In this document: piece by piece, positions 31,534-31,570 of the stretch
Numbering within the stretch: position 1 is the first letter of the stretch
How the letters are laid out: each line of letters begins with the position of its first letter
Source: an uncultured bacterium
Lineage (GTDB): Bacteria; Cyanobacteriota; Vampirovibrionia; Gastranaerophilales; Gastranaerophilaceae
Direction of reading: 5' to 3'
DNA: 31,570 nucleotides
Assembly: GCA_900550295.1 (NCBI GenBank)
Contig: URRM01000009.1
Location: 1 to 31,570 of the forward strand
Translations under genes and position numbers: made by a program
Notes under the pieces: generated by a model
Seen by the model: the letters and a program-made list of their open reading frames with translations, nothing else
Told to the model about the DNA's origin: nothing
The model's database searches: none

Positions 31534-31570
31534 TTCCTCGGATAAATTTTCCAAAATTAAGGCGCTTGCG

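Overview
The window is AT-rich (roughly one third G+C by eye) and densely packed with bacterial chromosomal genes. It has no phage, IS, CRISPR, rRNA or tRNA genes that I can see. An LptB/LptF-type lipopolysaccharide exporter implies an outer membrane. A long MetK (423 aa), desulfoferrodoxin plus ferritin, many c-di-GMP-type regulators, several TPR proteins and a MptE-like (DUF115) protein point to an anaerobic relative of the cyanobacteria, of the Melainabacteria/Gastranaerophilales type. That placement is inference from gene content and composition; no 16S gene is present.

Layout. 1-900: an XRE regulator behind three ACATGT repeats, then a decayed GNAT acetyltransferase. 865-10377, all minus strand: an exported protein of unknown function; a histidine kinase/response regulator pair; a methyltransferase; tsaB-tsaE placed directly after a GAF-GGDEF diguanylate cyclase; an HDOD protein with a recombinase-like N-terminus; and two TPR proteins. 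10378-11327: an orphan terminator (possible small RNA) and a Q/N/M-rich protein with a C-terminal glycine zipper. 11391-12273: a desulfoferrodoxin-ferritin oxidative-stress operon. 12361-17563, plus strand: YkgJ-type protein, trpB, rlmN, MptE-like protein and dtd, tightly packed and partly overlapping. 17694-20180: an RGG-repeat, zinc-ribbon protein coupled to rimM and trmD. 20177-21307, minus strand: a regulator built of four winged-helix domains. 21483-25765, plus strand: metK, crcB, a formyltransferase, an endonuclease IV-like protein and an acyl-ACP thioesterase. 25766-26040: a noncoding stretch with several inverted repeats. 26041-28696, minus strand: lptB, lptF/G-type permease and a secreted phosphodiester-glycosidase-like protein. 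28782-29900: an HD-GYP protein. Then a possible minus-strand small RNA and, on the plus strand, glnA.

Themes. Translation and RNA maintenance (tsaB, tsaE, rlmN, dtd, rimM, trmD, a formyltransferase) are mixed with second-messenger signalling (GGDEF, HD-GYP, HDOD, two-component). The least ordinary items are the recombinase-HDOD fusion, the RGG-repeat protein in the rimM-trmD operon, the four-winged-helix regulator, a recurring arrangement in which a -10 box lies 6-8 nt before the start codon (predicting leaderless mRNAs), and two orphan terminators that may mark undescribed small RNAs. I did not find one clear new multi-gene system.
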